A DNA stretch of 64,000 bases from Okeania sp. SIO1I7 (GTDB taxonomy: Bacteria; Cyanobacteriota; Cyanobacteriia; Cyanobacteriales; Microcoleaceae): the NCBI GenBank assembly GCA_010672585.1, contig JAAHGF010000018.1, positions 124,001 through 188,000 on the forward strand. Direction: 5' to 3'. The number at the start of each line of letters is the position of its first letter. Positions within the stretch are counted from its first letter, which is position 1. The notes below the pieces were generated by a model. That model saw only the letters and a list, made by a program, of their open reading frames with translations. It did no database searches and was not told the DNA's origin. Position numbers and translations under genes: made by a program. This document shows positions 15,375 through 25,479 of the stretch, in pieces.

Positions 15375-17108
15375 TTATGAAGCAATAACATAATCAATAA
15401 GTTGTGCTAGTCGTTGACGCAAAGTTTCTAGACCGAGAGCTTTAGCCGCAGAAATAAATACTGCCATCGGATATTCTTCGTGAGCAAATCTTAAAGTATC
15501 TCCATCTACTTCATCAATCTTGTTAAAAGCAACTAAAGCAGGTCCTGGTGTTTCTGGCATTTCTGCCAAAATAGTCATCACAGAACGTATTTGACTTTGC
15601 CAAGCAGGATGAGACAGATCGACAACATGAAGTAAAGCATCTGCTTCTGTCACCTCTTCGAGGGTTGCCCGAAAAGCATCAATTAGGGTAGGTGGCAGTT
15701 CGTGAATAAATCCCACTGTGTCAGTTATCACAATCGGAATTCGCTTACCCGTAACTGCATCAGGAATAATCAGACGACGAGAAGTAGGGTCTAGAGTTGC
15801 AAACAATTGGTCTGCAGCATAAACTTCTGATTTAGTAAGTGTATTCAGTAATGTAGACTTGCCAGCATTAGTGTATCCAACTATTGCTATCGTTGGTACT
15901 TCTTGACTTTGACGATGTTGACGTAGACGGGTGCGGTGTGCTTGTAACTGATTTACCTCTTTCTGTAACCGAGATATTCGAGCATTAATTGCCCGACGTT
16001 CTGTTTCTAACTTAGTTTCACCAGGTCCTCTAGTACCAATACCACCACCAAGACGAGACATTGCCTCACCTCGACCTGTTAGACGCGGGATAGTGTATTC
16101 CAGTTGAGCAAGTTCGACCTGTAATTTTCCGGCACGAGACTGAGCGCGTTGGGCAAAAATATCGAGAATAACTTCAGTACGATCTACAACTCTCACACCA
16201 ACCTTAGTTTCTAGGTTACGAACTTGAGCAGGAGAAAGGTCACGGTCAAACACAACTAAATTAGCTCCCACAGTTTGAACAGTCAGAGCAATTTCTTGGA
16301 CTTTACCCTCTCCCACCACAGTTTGAGGATGAGGTTGCGATCGCTTCTGTTGCATTGTCTTTAATACCAGACCTCCAGCAGTATTAACCAGTCTAGCTAA
16401 TTCTGCTAACCCATCTTCAAATTCCCTATCCTTCATTTTGTCTGTTTTTAGCCCCACCAACAGAACTTTATCTTGGTCAGAATCAACTTCTTGAGCAATA
16501 AATTCTCTTTGAAATTCTGCTTCTAATCCATCAATCAAGTCAATAAAGTCTTGTTTAGCAAGCATATCCAGACTGAGAGGGGGTGATACCGTCCAAAACG
16601 GCAATTCTTGGATATTGCTATCTGTACGATCTGTTTGAGTGGGCAACAAGTGAGCTAAATAAGCTTGTTTAATGTAACCAGTAGCTCCACCCCCCTTGCG
16701 TTTAAATCCTTCACCTGTTAGGGTAAGCACCACAAGAGCATCAAGTCGTTGAATCACCATTGCAGTCAGAGCAGCTTCTGAAGGCACTTCTGGTTTCAGG
16801 TTAGTAGCAATGCAACGAATACCACTAAGGCGACTTGCACCGTAACGGGGTAATTCTAGAGGAGGGATTTGGGTTTGGTGGGGTGTGCCAATTCCCACCC
16901 GGATAATTTTTCCTCTACGATTGATATAAGCGCAGACTGGTTGGCCAACTTCTTTGCTGATTGAGGCGACTCTTTGGGCAAATTCTGAGGTAGTTAGGCA
17001 ATCGCTTGGTAATCGCTGATGGTACAACCGTTGCAGTTGTTTGAGTTGGCTAGATTTTAGACCTTGAAGATTTCCGTAGATGGTTTCGATAGGCATTCCT
17101 AGCCACAA
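15375..17108 (-). CDS. hflX: Ribosome-associated GTPase HflX
   Basis: A 577-residue GTPase that rescues or splits stalled ribosomes in bacteria. The cyanobacterial form has a long N-terminal extension (about 1-210) before the HflX domain (GLAELARLVNTAGGL, then QKRSQPHPQTVVGEGKV). The G domain has GYTNAGKST (about 405), DPTSRRL, DTVGF and NKID. A glycine-rich linker RLTGRGEAMSRLGGGIGTRG precedes it. The first codon at 17108 is TTG (AGAGGGG upstream); ATG at 17096 giving MPIETIYGNLQGL is the more likely start by family comparison. Ends with ERRAINARISRL-type coiled coil intact. Confidence 0.95.
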   Translation of the reverse strand: MWLGMPIETIYGNLQGLKSSQLKQLQRLYHQRLPSDCLTTSEFAQRVASISKEVGQPVCAYINRRGKIIRVGIGTPHQTQIPPLELPRYGASRLSGIRCIATNLKPEVPSEAALTAMVIQRLDALVVLTLTGEGFKRKGGGATGYIKQAYLAHLLPTQTDRTDSNIQELPFWTVSPPLSLDMLAKQDFIDLIDGLEAEFQREFIAQEVDSDQDKVLLVGLKTDKMKDREFEDGLAELARLVNTAGGLVLKTMQQKRSQPHPQTVVGEGKVQEIALTVQTVGANLVVFDRDLSPAQVRNLETKVGVRVVDRTEVILDIFAQRAQSRAGKLQVELAQLEYTIPRLTGRGEAMSRLGGGIGTRGPGETKLETERRAINARISRLQKEVNQLQAHRTRLRQHRQSQEVPTIAIVGYTNAGKSTLLNTLTKSEVYAADQLFATLDPTSRRLIIPDAVTGKRIPIVITDTVGFIHELPPTLIDAFRATLEEVTEADALLHVVDLSHPAWQSQIRSVMTILAEMPETPGPALVAFNKIDEVDGDTLRFAHEEYPMAVFISAAKALGLETLRQRLAQLIDYVIAS

Positions 17109-17224
17109 AAATGTGGCCCCTCTCTAATTTAGAATTATAAATACTCTATTATAATCCTAATTTTTAAGTTCAACACAGTCCACTTGATACATTACTTTTG
17201 TACAATTTTTGTGGAAACATAAAT

Positions 17225-17697
17225 AGAGTTTGCTGAATAAGTCTGATGGTAAATAGGGAGTCCTCAGGAGTCAGGAGTCATAATTTCCTACGGAATGCTC
17301 TGCAAACAGGAGGAATGGGGAATTTAGAGGAAGTAGTTGAATATTTTATCCCTTGATTTTTCTGCAATAGTCAGCCTAAAACTCTAACTTTTTGCTTCCT
17401 CAAGCTGAAAAAGTTATACCATTTCTCAAAAATTTTTCTACATTTTGTTGAGCAGGGGAGTAGTAGGGACGTTGCATAAGGGCGTCCGTACAGGGAGAAG
17501 CAAACATAAGAATAATTAACATTAACGCAAGCTGAAATTAGTATGCAAAGTGATTTTACTTGTGTTGATTAATTGACAACTGAAGTATTGCCACAGTATA
17601 GCAATAATGCATGGGAATTGGTATTACACCTTTCTGCAAGCTAAAAAGGCTAAAACTTTTACTTGTTAATTCTTTGAGAGTTAATCAATAAGCCCTA
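17225..17697. repeat. MITE H (AGGGTTTGCTGA ends), copy 1
   Basis: Left end GAGTTTGCTGAATAAG, right end TTAATCAATAAGCCCTA, with AAAAAGGCTAAAAC near the right end shared with 22108-22385. At 473 bp it is the longest copy; it contains a 21-bp dispersed repeat at 17286-17306. The flanking tail is a run of ATTATTAATT repeats. No gene lies in 17109-17735. Confidence 0.65.
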
Positions 17698-17735
17698 ATT
17701 ATTAATTATTAATTATTAATTATTAATTATTAAAC

Positions 17736-18992
17736 TTACCTTGGACGAATTCTATTTAACTGTTCTAAAGCCCATTTTGCTGTTTTTTCAACTTCTGGGT
17801 CTGGGTCATATTCTGCTTGTTGCAATAAGCTAGTTGTTTGAATGACTAACTCATAAATTCGAGTTAAATCTCGGATAGCATTTTTTCTGACTTCTGCATT
17901 GTCATTTTGTATTGACATAGCTAAAGCTCTATTCATTGGTTTTAATGTTTTAGTTCCTATTTCTGAGAGAGTTGCTAAAATCAAACTTTGCTGTTTAGAA
18001 TCAGAATCTATCAGTAAATTAACTAATGGTTGAACAGCTCTAGAATCTCCTCTTTGTCCTAATTCCCAAATAGCATGATGCCGTTTTTTCGGGTCAAAAT
18101 TTTGTAGCTCACTAATTAATTCTTCAACAATATTAACTGCTGGTAAAGGATAGTTATTTGGCAGAGTAATATCTCTAGAATCTTCAACTGTAGAATGTTC
18201 GTTATTTGCTTGTGATAAATCCACTTTAGTTTCTGGATAGTCTTCAACTGCAGAATTTTTGTTATTTGCTTGTGATAAATTCACTTTAGTTTCTGGTTGC
18301 TCATAGTGATTATTTTCTTCACTCTCAACTGTAGAAAATTTTTCAGATTTAACATCTAAATCATGATTATGAGGTTGTAAACTATGTTTTGAAATTTCTA
18401 CAGGAGTATTTTCTCCAGACTCCTGTAATGAGGGGACAAAAGAATCTAAAGAATCGTTTTGATTGGCCAAGGAAGAGTTTTCTAGGTATGTAGGCCATCT
18501 AGGAGGAGGGAGTTCAGAATCGTTAGTCTCTAAATCAGTTGAATTTGTTTCTGGTATTCGATCTTGAGGTTGTAAGTCTTCTGGGTCTGAGTCTTTAGGC
18601 TGATGATCGTCAAAAAGCTTAAGTAGGACAAATACCGCTGTACCAGTGACAAGAACTGATGTTATGCTTAAAATAAACAGTGCTTTTCGTCCTCCTAGAG
18701 CCTTGAGTATGATACGAACAGGTTTCGGAACTTTTGAGTCCGAGGATTTAGATTTTTTTTTGTTGGTCTGTGAATCAGTATCTTGAGCAATATGCAGAGG
18801 AAATGAAGATTTGGCTACTGATACTGGATAATTAATTTGATTGGTTGATTGTAAATTGTCTGCCTCTGTAAAGCTACGATTATTTAATTCTCCTGTACTG
18901 TAATCATCAACGATAGCTCTACTCGGGGTCAGAAAAGAGCAGAGGAAAGTCAACGATGTAATGATATAAAAGATGGATTTGTAATGGGCCAT
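17736..18992 (-). CDS. Membrane protein with C-terminal HEAT repeats
   Basis: A 418-residue protein. N-terminal signal or anchor (residues 5-25, SIFYIITSLTFLCSFLTPS), a second hydrophobic segment about 103-127 (ALFILSITSVLVTG ... LLKLF), a low-complexity Ser/Glu/Asn-rich linker, and from about 290 HEAT-like repeats (DPKKRHHAIWELGQRGDSRAVQPLVNLL and two more). The linker has a near-perfect duplication: PETKVNLSQANNKNSAVED then PETKVDLSQANNEHSTVED. HEAT repeats usually bind proteins; the partner is unknown. ATG at 18992. Confidence 0.75.
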   Translation of the reverse strand: MAHYKSIFYIITSLTFLCSFLTPSRAIVDDYSTGELNNRSFTEADNLQSTNQINYPVSVAKSSFPLHIAQDTDSQTNKKKSKSSDSKVPKPVRIILKALGGRKALFILSITSVLVTGTAVFVLLKLFDDHQPKDSDPEDLQPQDRIPETNSTDLETNDSELPPPRWPTYLENSSLANQNDSLDSFVPSLQESGENTPVEISKHSLQPHNHDLDVKSEKFSTVESEENNHYEQPETKVNLSQANNKNSAVEDYPETKVDLSQANNEHSTVEDSRDITLPNNYPLPAVNIVEELISELQNFDPKKRHHAIWELGQRGDSRAVQPLVNLLIDSDSKQQSLILATLSEIGTKTLKPMNRALAMSIQNDNAEVRKNAIRDLTRIYELVIQTTSLLQQAEYDPDPEVEKTAKWALEQLNRIRPR

Positions 18993-20091
18993 GATGTTCT
19001 CTTAGGAGTTTTCAGAGGCAACTTTTACAGAATAGGTAGATAGATAAATATAGTTTAGTTCGATCATAGCTGGTGTTAGTTAAGGATTGTCAAATTATTT
19101 AAACTTTACCTACAAAACTACTATTTTACAAATATTATGGTGTGCGCAGCATAATGTAGAATGCACTGAAGTGAAACTAACGATTCAAAAGTACTATACT
19201 ACGATACTATAATAAGTTTGAGTTAATGCCTAAAGTGGCTGATTGCTTAGGTTAGGTATAATTTTAATTAGAAGTTAGACTATAAGTTGACTATTTAGTT
19301 TCTGAGTTGCCACTAAACATCTCCAAAAATCCAAAAGAAAATCAATTATTATCCATAAATGATCAATATACCTCTCCGATAACTAATCTCAAACCCTTGT
19401 CATAGCTAGACAAAAACTTATATCATGTCCGGTTGAACAGTTATAAATAAATAATGACGGAGTCCTCAGGAGTCAACCCACCCCTTACCCCTCCCAGGAG
19501 GGGAAGAACCGAGTCAGGAGGAAAGAGGGAAGGAAGAAGAAGAACTGGAGTTGAAGGAGAAAGTTTTTTATCACGCTCTTATCCGGACATGATATTAGTT
19601 TGCGGAGAGGTCTAATTATTTCTCCCTGTTCCCTGTTCCCTCTTTTATGGAGATGTCTACTGAATATGTCACAAAAAATTGATGTAACTTGGCAAAAATT
19701 TTGATTACCCGATAAAATATTTTATATAAATACTAAATATAACGTAGACAAATATTATAGTTAGATAAGTTTAAAGTCCCATTGGCTATTTAAGCTTTAA
19801 AACATTTATCTCTTTATCTTGGTCATTCCCTAAATTATTGTACATTTAAATTGTGAATTATATAGCAATAGACAGGTAGGTTAGGACATAGACTGATGAT
19901 GCTCCGAATCAGAGGAAATATTTTTCCTACTGTTCCCTACTATAGATATTAACTTGAAAAATAGTAATAGTAGTTAAAAATGTTTTATTTGTTATTTTTA
20001 CTATTCTCAAAATAAATGCGTCTTAGCTTAATCATTAAGCTTGACTCAATTTTCAAACACCTAAAAAGCTCTACTGAATTAGACAGCTATT
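18993..20091. other. 1.1-kb gap, mostly featureless
   Basis: No open frame of note on either strand. The only recognised item is MITE G copy 2 (19420-19595) and a lone GGAGATGTCTA near 19649 that matches one end of the element at 42466-42583. The stretch between two divergent genes must hold their promoters, but no motif is convincing. Confidence 0.5.
19420..19595. repeat. MITE G (ATCATGTCCGG ends), copy 2
   Basis: 176 bp, nearly identical to 9647-9834 over its length and in the same orientation, including TTGAACAGTTATAAATAAAT inside the left end and TTTTTTATCACGCTCTTATC inside the right end. This recent similarity over 10 kb suggests recent movement. Confidence 0.8.
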
Positions 20092-22059
20092 ATGAGCTAC
20101 TGTATTAATCCTAATTGCCTCTCCCCAGAAAATCAGAATAATTCTTTATATTGTAAAGCTTGTGGCTCCAAATTATTAATTGAAGGACAATATCAAGCTA
20201 TCAAAAAACTTAGGGTTCTTGACTGGGGAATTATTTATGAAGTTAAAACAGAAGAAACTACAGAAATTCTCAAAGTATTGCATATAAATAGTCCTGAACT
20301 TGTCTCTCAATTTCAACAACAAGCCAAGATATTAGCGCAACTGAATCATCCTGGAATTCCTCAAGTAAAGCCTGGTAGTTATTTTACATTTATACCGAGA
20401 AACAGTAATCAAAAATTACACTGTTTAGCTATAGAAAAAGTTGCTGGAGAAAATCTACAAACTTGGTTGGAAAAAAACAATTTACCAATTAATCAAGAAT
20501 TAGCTGTTGAATGGTTAACTCAACTCATAGAAATTTTAGACTTATTACAGGAAAAACAATTTTTCTATCAAAATCTTCAACCTAGTAATATTATTCTCCG
20601 TCCCAATGGGCAATTAACATTAACAAATTTTTCTCTAGAACTACAGTCAGCACAATCTGATTTTGTGGCTCTCGGATATATGTTTATTTACTTGTTAACT
20701 GGTCAGCCTGGATCTACATTCTTAAATTCTGATACTAAGACCTTAAATTGGCGAGATAAAGTTTCTCAAATATCCCCAAAATTAGTAGATTTTATTGATG
20801 ACTTAATTTCACAACAATATCCTCAAAATCATCAGACTATTCTGCATAAGTTGAGCAAGATAAAAGATGATCTATCTCAATCTTTAATACCAAAAAAATA
20901 TCATCCACTAAAAAGCAAATTATTATTAGGTAGTGCAATTTTATTTCTAGGATTGGGTGTAACTCAAATTATTAGTCATTTGCCCAAGCAATTTAATACA
21001 GATTTACTGCCTCCAGAACAGTCAAACGAAATTATATCTGACAATCTAGATAATTTTTTCTCTAAAAATAAAGGCAAATTTCTAGTAGGTGGAATAATTT
21101 TCATCCTTGCTATAGGAGGCAGTCATTTTGTTGGTTATTTTCGGATTCATCCCAAATATTTAAAATTAAGTCTGCCCAATGGAATTTCCTTAGAAGATAC
21201 TTTTAATACAGATTCAGAAAAAGTTTATTCTGTAGTTATTAGTCAAGATGGGCAAATTTTAGCTTGTGGTAATGGTAATGGTACTATTCAAGTTTGGAAT
21301 TTAGAAACAAGAGAAGAATTAGGCATAATTGAAGGTCATACTAATGATGTAGTAGCGATCGCCCTCAGCCAAGATGGAAATATATTAGCTAGTGGTAGTT
21401 ATGATGGGACGATAAAAATTTGGTATTTAGCAACAGAAACAGAACTAACTTTGCAAAGTCATTTTATGCGAGTTACTTCTATTGCTATTAGTCCTGATGG
21501 AGAAAAATTAGTGAGTGGTAGTAGCGATGATTCCATTAAAATTTGGCATATACCTACAGGTAAAATGCTACATACTTTTCGCGGTCATTCTGATAGTATT
21601 TATGCAGTTGATATTAGTCCGAATGGGAAAATATTAGTCACAGGAAGTCACAATAATATTAAAACTTGGAATCTGGAAACTGGAACAGAAATTTACACAT
21701 TAGTCGGTCATCATGGCAGAATTTTATCTGTGACTGTCAGTCCTGATGGAGAAAAAATAGCCAGTGGTAGTAGCGATAAAAATATTAAAATTTGGCAGCT
21801 AGAAACAGGAAAGCTTTTACGCACTTTAAGTAGTCATACTAATGATGTTAATTCTGTAGTTATTAGTCCAGATAGTCAAACTTTAGTTAGTGCAAGTAGC
21901 GACCATAATATCAAAATTTGGCATCTAGAAACAGGAAAACTTTTACGTACTATAAAAGGGCATTCCCGGTGGGTTAATTCCGTTGCATTTAGTCCTGATG
22001 GAAAAATTTTAGCTAGTGGTAGTTTCGATCAAACTGTTAAACTTTGGAAATTGGGATAA
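20092..22059 (+). CDS. Zinc-ribbon pseudokinase with WD40 repeats
   Basis: A 655-residue protein. Residues 4-24 form a four-cysteine ribbon (C4, C9, C21, C24). Residues ~35-270 are a Ser/Thr kinase fold in which the catalytic HRD is YQN (YQNLQPSNIIL) and DFG is TNF (TLTNFSLE), so it should not transfer phosphate; a Lys in TEILKVL remains. Two hydrophobic segments (~280-298 LLLGSAILFLGLGVTQII and ~328-348) span the membrane. About 370-655 are seven WD40 repeats with the GHSDSIYAVDISPNGKILVTG pattern ending in KIWNLET-like strands. It probably acts as a membrane scaffold. Cyanobacterial PkwA-like kinases share the layout but keep HRD and DFG. Confidence 0.85.
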   Translation: MSYCINPNCLSPENQNNSLYCKACGSKLLIEGQYQAIKKLRVLDWGIIYEVKTEETTEILKVLHINSPELVSQFQQQAKILAQLNHPGIPQVKPGSYFTFIPRNSNQKLHCLAIEKVAGENLQTWLEKNNLPINQELAVEWLTQLIEILDLLQEKQFFYQNLQPSNIILRPNGQLTLTNFSLELQSAQSDFVALGYMFIYLLTGQPGSTFLNSDTKTLNWRDKVSQISPKLVDFIDDLISQQYPQNHQTILHKLSKIKDDLSQSLIPKKYHPLKSKLLLGSAILFLGLGVTQIISHLPKQFNTDLLPPEQSNEIISDNLDNFFSKNKGKFLVGGIIFILAIGGSHFVGYFRIHPKYLKLSLPNGISLEDTFNTDSEKVYSVVISQDGQILACGNGNGTIQVWNLETREELGIIEGHTNDVVAIALSQDGNILASGSYDGTIKIWYLATETELTLQSHFMRVTSIAISPDGEKLVSGSSDDSIKIWHIPTGKMLHTFRGHSDSIYAVDISPNGKILVTGSHNNIKTWNLETGTEIYTLVGHHGRILSVTVSPDGEKIASGSSDKNIKIWQLETGKLLRTLSSHTNDVNSVVISPDSQTLVSASSDHNIKIWHLETGKLLRTIKGHSRWVNSVAFSPDGKILASGSFDQTVKLWKLG

Positions 22060-22107
22060 GAAGGAAGGTTTTCAACAATTAATAATTAATAATTAATAAT
22101 TAATAAT

Positions 22108-22385
22108 TAGGGTTTGCTGAAAAAGCCTTATAGGTGAGGGTAGGAGACAGGAGACAACCCACCCCTCGCCCCTCCCCCTCCCAGGAGGGGAGGGGAAGAC
22201 AGGAGAAAAGGGAATGAGCGAGGAGGTAGGAGTAAGAATTGTAAGAATGATTTTTCTGCCTAACTATGCACCTAAAATACGATACTTTTTGAGCGTGAAG
22301 AGCTGAAAACCAGGCACTTTTTTCGATATAAAAAAGGCTAAAACCTTTATCTGTAAATACTTTTAGATTGAATCAGCAAGCCCTA
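22108..22385. repeat. MITE H, copy 2
   Basis: 278 bp with inverted ends TAGGGTTTGCTGAAAAAG and TTGAATCAGCAAGCCCTA. Interior has AACCCACCCCTCGCCCCTCC and AAAAAGGCTAAAACCTTTAT. The left flank is a TTAATAATTAATAATT run. The rest of 22060-22526 holds repeated CCCTATTCCCTATTCC, no gene. Confidence 0.75.
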
Positions 22386-22526
22386 ATTACCTCTTTTTAT
22401 AAAGAATCGGTAAAATTTATCAAATCAATCATGTTTCGTACCTTTTGTCTGAAAATATCTTCCCTGTTGCCTGTTGCGTGTTGCCTATTCCCTGTTCCCT
22501 GTTTCCTGTTCCCTATTCCCTATTCC

Positions 22527-25043
22527 CTATTCTCTTTCAGACAATACTAATTCTACCTCTTTAGCAATCTTTTTTGCTTTTTTCAGATATTTGTGAGCTT
22601 GTTGCTGTTGTTCAGGATGAACCTGTAAAATACTTAGACCCAGATAATAGTAATTATAAGCTTGCATAGAGTAAAACTCAGTTTCTTGCAGTAACTCTTC
22701 TAAATGTTTATATTTTGCCAGAGCTTCCGAATATTTACCTTGAGTATAAAGCCAATGAGCATAACATTTTAGCGGATAAGCTATTGACCATTTTTCACCT
22801 TGATTGACAGATAAATCTAACGCTTTTTCATAACATTCTTGTGCTACTTGTATTTGCTTTTTGGCAGAGTAATAAATTGCCAACTCTAAAGCCAATAAAC
22901 ATTGTTGATTATTATCTTCTGGCTCGAGTAATTTTTGAGCTAAATCTAAAATATTCTTAGCCACTTCAAAAGATTTCATCGCATTAAAACATCTAGCAAT
23001 ATTCCAGAGAATATTAAACTTTTTAATCCGGTCTTCTCGCTCATTCTGATTATATTTTTGAAAGAATTTTTGAACTTCAGCTATTTGGTCATTACTGGGA
23101 TTAAATAGTAATCCAAAGAGCTTTTTCATATCCCCTTTCAACTCTTGAGTAATGCCACCGAGTTTAGCATAAATTGCTGCACCAAAAAAATGACGCAAAG
23201 CTTTCCTAGGTCTATCTTTTTCCAGATAAACTGCTCCTAAACCATAAAAAGCTAGGGCTTGCCAATAGTTTTTACCAGACTTTGAAGCAATTTTATTAGC
23301 TTGTTGACAAGCAGCTTCAGCCTTATGTAAATTTCCTAGATAACGATAAGCTTTACCTGCTATTGAATAAGCAGACATCCGAGCAAAACAAATTTTTTCA
23401 TCTGACCCATCTTTTTCCCTAGTAATAGCAATAATTTGTTCGCTAATATTTAGTGCTTGACTATTTTTGCCCACTTCCGAATAAATTGTTCCCAGAGGAA
23501 TAAGAATAAGCGCTCTTTGTATTCCAGATAAGCGATCGATAATTTTTTCGCTGCTAATAATAAACCGCGACATATTATTCCAGAGGTTAGCTGTACCACG
23601 AAGATTTTCAATTTTATCTGCTGCTAAAATCTTATATAATAAAACGTTACAACATTCCTCAAAATCTCCAATAGTTGCTAAATGCTCAATAGCCTCAAAG
23701 ACATATTTCTGAGTTATTTCCGACTCAACTTCATAGACTTCAAGATAAAATTGGGCAGCAGCGCGGTTAGCTAATAACCACTCCTGAAACTCTTCCTTAC
23801 CTGTTTCTACTGCCTCCAACTTACCCCCAATATTATCCCTAAATTCCCCCTTCAACCTTTCCCTAGCTTTAGCCTGCATTACCGGATGGAGATAATAACC
23901 ACCCTCACACCACTCAATTAAAGCGCGATCGCGTAAAGCTTTAATGACCCTTTCTCGACGAGATATTGGCACATCCCACAACAAACATAAAAGTGCTGCT
24001 TTGGGTAAAATAGGAATTTCTTGATAGCGGTAACACCCTAAACGAAAAAGGAGTCGAGCAGCTCGGGGACGATCGTCCTGGAGTTTGTCAAACTGCCCTT
24101 CAATCAAGTTTTCTAAGGTCGGATCGACAAGCAAGTCGTGGCGGTTTTCTTGCCAATAAGTCTGCAAATTCCCCTCAAAATCGAGGCGGATGTCATTAGC
24201 AAGAATACACATTGCTTCCGCATTACCACCGTAAGCGCAGTGCATTTCCTTTAAAGCAGCAGTATCTGTCTCTACCTGGTGACTGCAAAAAAAATCTTCC
24301 CAAGCGGCCTCACTCAACCCTGCCAAACGATAAATTTCCACCATAACAGCAGGTTCAGATAATTGTTCGCGACTGGTGATCAGAGTGACAGAGTTTAAAT
24401 TTGGGTTTGCTAGCATCCTCAATAATTCTGCGTAGCAGCGATGTTGAGGCACAAAACGACCTCTTTGCAGCGCTGGATCGAGGCGATCGATAAGTATGCC
24501 AATCTTTTGTGTACTATTTCGGAGCTTACGTCGTAACCGATCTAAAGTAATGCCAAATTCTCTTCCTGGTTCTTCTCCAAAATAGCATTGTAACCATTCC
24601 TCTATTACCAACTCCACCGAGATGATATTTTCCTTTTCCATCGCAATATGCAATTTGATTGTCAAATCAAACCCTTGAGTCTCAAAAAAGTAGCGGGCCA
24701 AAGTAGTTTTACCTATGCCCCCTTCCCCTTGAATGAGAATCAATTTAGCCCCTTGGGCGATGAGCTGATTAACACCATTAATGGCCTCTTCTCGGCCAAC
24801 AAAATTGGAGTCTGGTACTGTAGGTTTGCTTTGTTCGACTATTTCTTGCCAATTAACATTTACAGCTTGGCAAATATCTTGAAAAGTTTTTTGTTTAATG
24901 GGTTCTCCACGCCAAAACCTTCTTAAGGTTGCTTCAGAGGTATAAGCAGCCTTTAGCCATTGAGGAGCAGCTTTTGTCCAGTTTTTCTGTTTTCTAGCCT
25001 GCTCCACTATTTTTAGTCCCTGTGGAGATGCTCTGAGGGCCAT
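22527..25043 (-). CDS. STAND ATPase with N-terminal HTH and C-terminal TPRs
   Basis: An 838-residue regulator. Residues 1-70 look like a helix-turn-helix-type domain (AAYTSEATLRRFWRGEPIKQ). The NB-ARC/NACHT-like ATPase follows: P-loop GEGGIGKTT (106-114), Walker B-like KIGILIDRLDP, and winged-helix region ALLCLLWDVPISRRER. From about 450 the protein is a series of TPR-like helical pairs (ALAFYGLGAVYLEKDRPRKALRHF and others). STAND proteins are signal-controlled switches; many serve in defence or transcription, but no effector such as a nuclease is seen. ATG at 25043. It stands alone between repeats. Confidence 0.8.
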   Translation of the reverse strand: MALRASPQGLKIVEQARKQKNWTKAAPQWLKAAYTSEATLRRFWRGEPIKQKTFQDICQAVNVNWQEIVEQSKPTVPDSNFVGREEAINGVNQLIAQGAKLILIQGEGGIGKTTLARYFFETQGFDLTIKLHIAMEKENIISVELVIEEWLQCYFGEEPGREFGITLDRLRRKLRNSTQKIGILIDRLDPALQRGRFVPQHRCYAELLRMLANPNLNSVTLITSREQLSEPAVMVEIYRLAGLSEAAWEDFFCSHQVETDTAALKEMHCAYGGNAEAMCILANDIRLDFEGNLQTYWQENRHDLLVDPTLENLIEGQFDKLQDDRPRAARLLFRLGCYRYQEIPILPKAALLCLLWDVPISRRERVIKALRDRALIEWCEGGYYLHPVMQAKARERLKGEFRDNIGGKLEAVETGKEEFQEWLLANRAAAQFYLEVYEVESEITQKYVFEAIEHLATIGDFEECCNVLLYKILAADKIENLRGTANLWNNMSRFIISSEKIIDRLSGIQRALILIPLGTIYSEVGKNSQALNISEQIIAITREKDGSDEKICFARMSAYSIAGKAYRYLGNLHKAEAACQQANKIASKSGKNYWQALAFYGLGAVYLEKDRPRKALRHFFGAAIYAKLGGITQELKGDMKKLFGLLFNPSNDQIAEVQKFFQKYNQNEREDRIKKFNILWNIARCFNAMKSFEVAKNILDLAQKLLEPEDNNQQCLLALELAIYYSAKKQIQVAQECYEKALDLSVNQGEKWSIAYPLKCYAHWLYTQGKYSEALAKYKHLEELLQETEFYSMQAYNYYYLGLSILQVHPEQQQQAHKYLKKAKKIAKEVELVLSERE

Positions 25044-25239
25044 AATGTTTATTTTTAAATTAGTATTAACATTTAAATCAGACTTTTCAGGAGCCTTTAT
25101 GAAATCGACCTTTATTTATAGACAAGATTTTTTCACGCACACCCTAATGTTATTCAACTCTTGGTTCAACTTTGCCAGATAATTATGTGGTCTATACTTC
25201 TTTAAGTTTAAAGTTTTGCTCAGTTGTGCAGTGGAATTG

Positions 25240-25302
25240 TACAAAAAATTAACAATTTGAATAGGTAAGTGAACAGAAAAATGAGCGATCGCTGTGGGAT
25301 TA
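25240..25302. repeat. Dispersed HIP1/TGTTCA repeat, copy 3 (reversed)
   Basis: The reverse complement reads CAGCGATCGCTCATTTTTCT then GTTCACTTACC and TTCAAATTGTTAA, matching 7391-7460 and 8881-8950. Otherwise 25044-25340 shows nothing. Confidence 0.45.
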
Positions 25303-25343
25303 TTGTGGAATAATAAAAGTAAGTGCGATCGCAGAGCTTGTAG

Positions 25344-25455
25344 TGGACCGTTTCATCTAAAATGGTACATTAGATTTGTCATTGTAACTAATTGTAACTA
25401 GAGGAAGTTATCTCTTAAAAATTTGCTATTGCACTATTTTAGCTGAAACAGTCCA
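25344..25455. repeat. MITE J, copy 3
   Basis: 112 bp with 22-bp imperfect inverted ends: TGGACCGTTTCATCTAAAAT at the left and ATTTTAGCTGAAACAGTCCA at the right. Ends just before the end of nadC. Confidence 0.8.
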
Positions 25456-25479
25456 GTACCTCCTCCAAAGTGTAACTAT

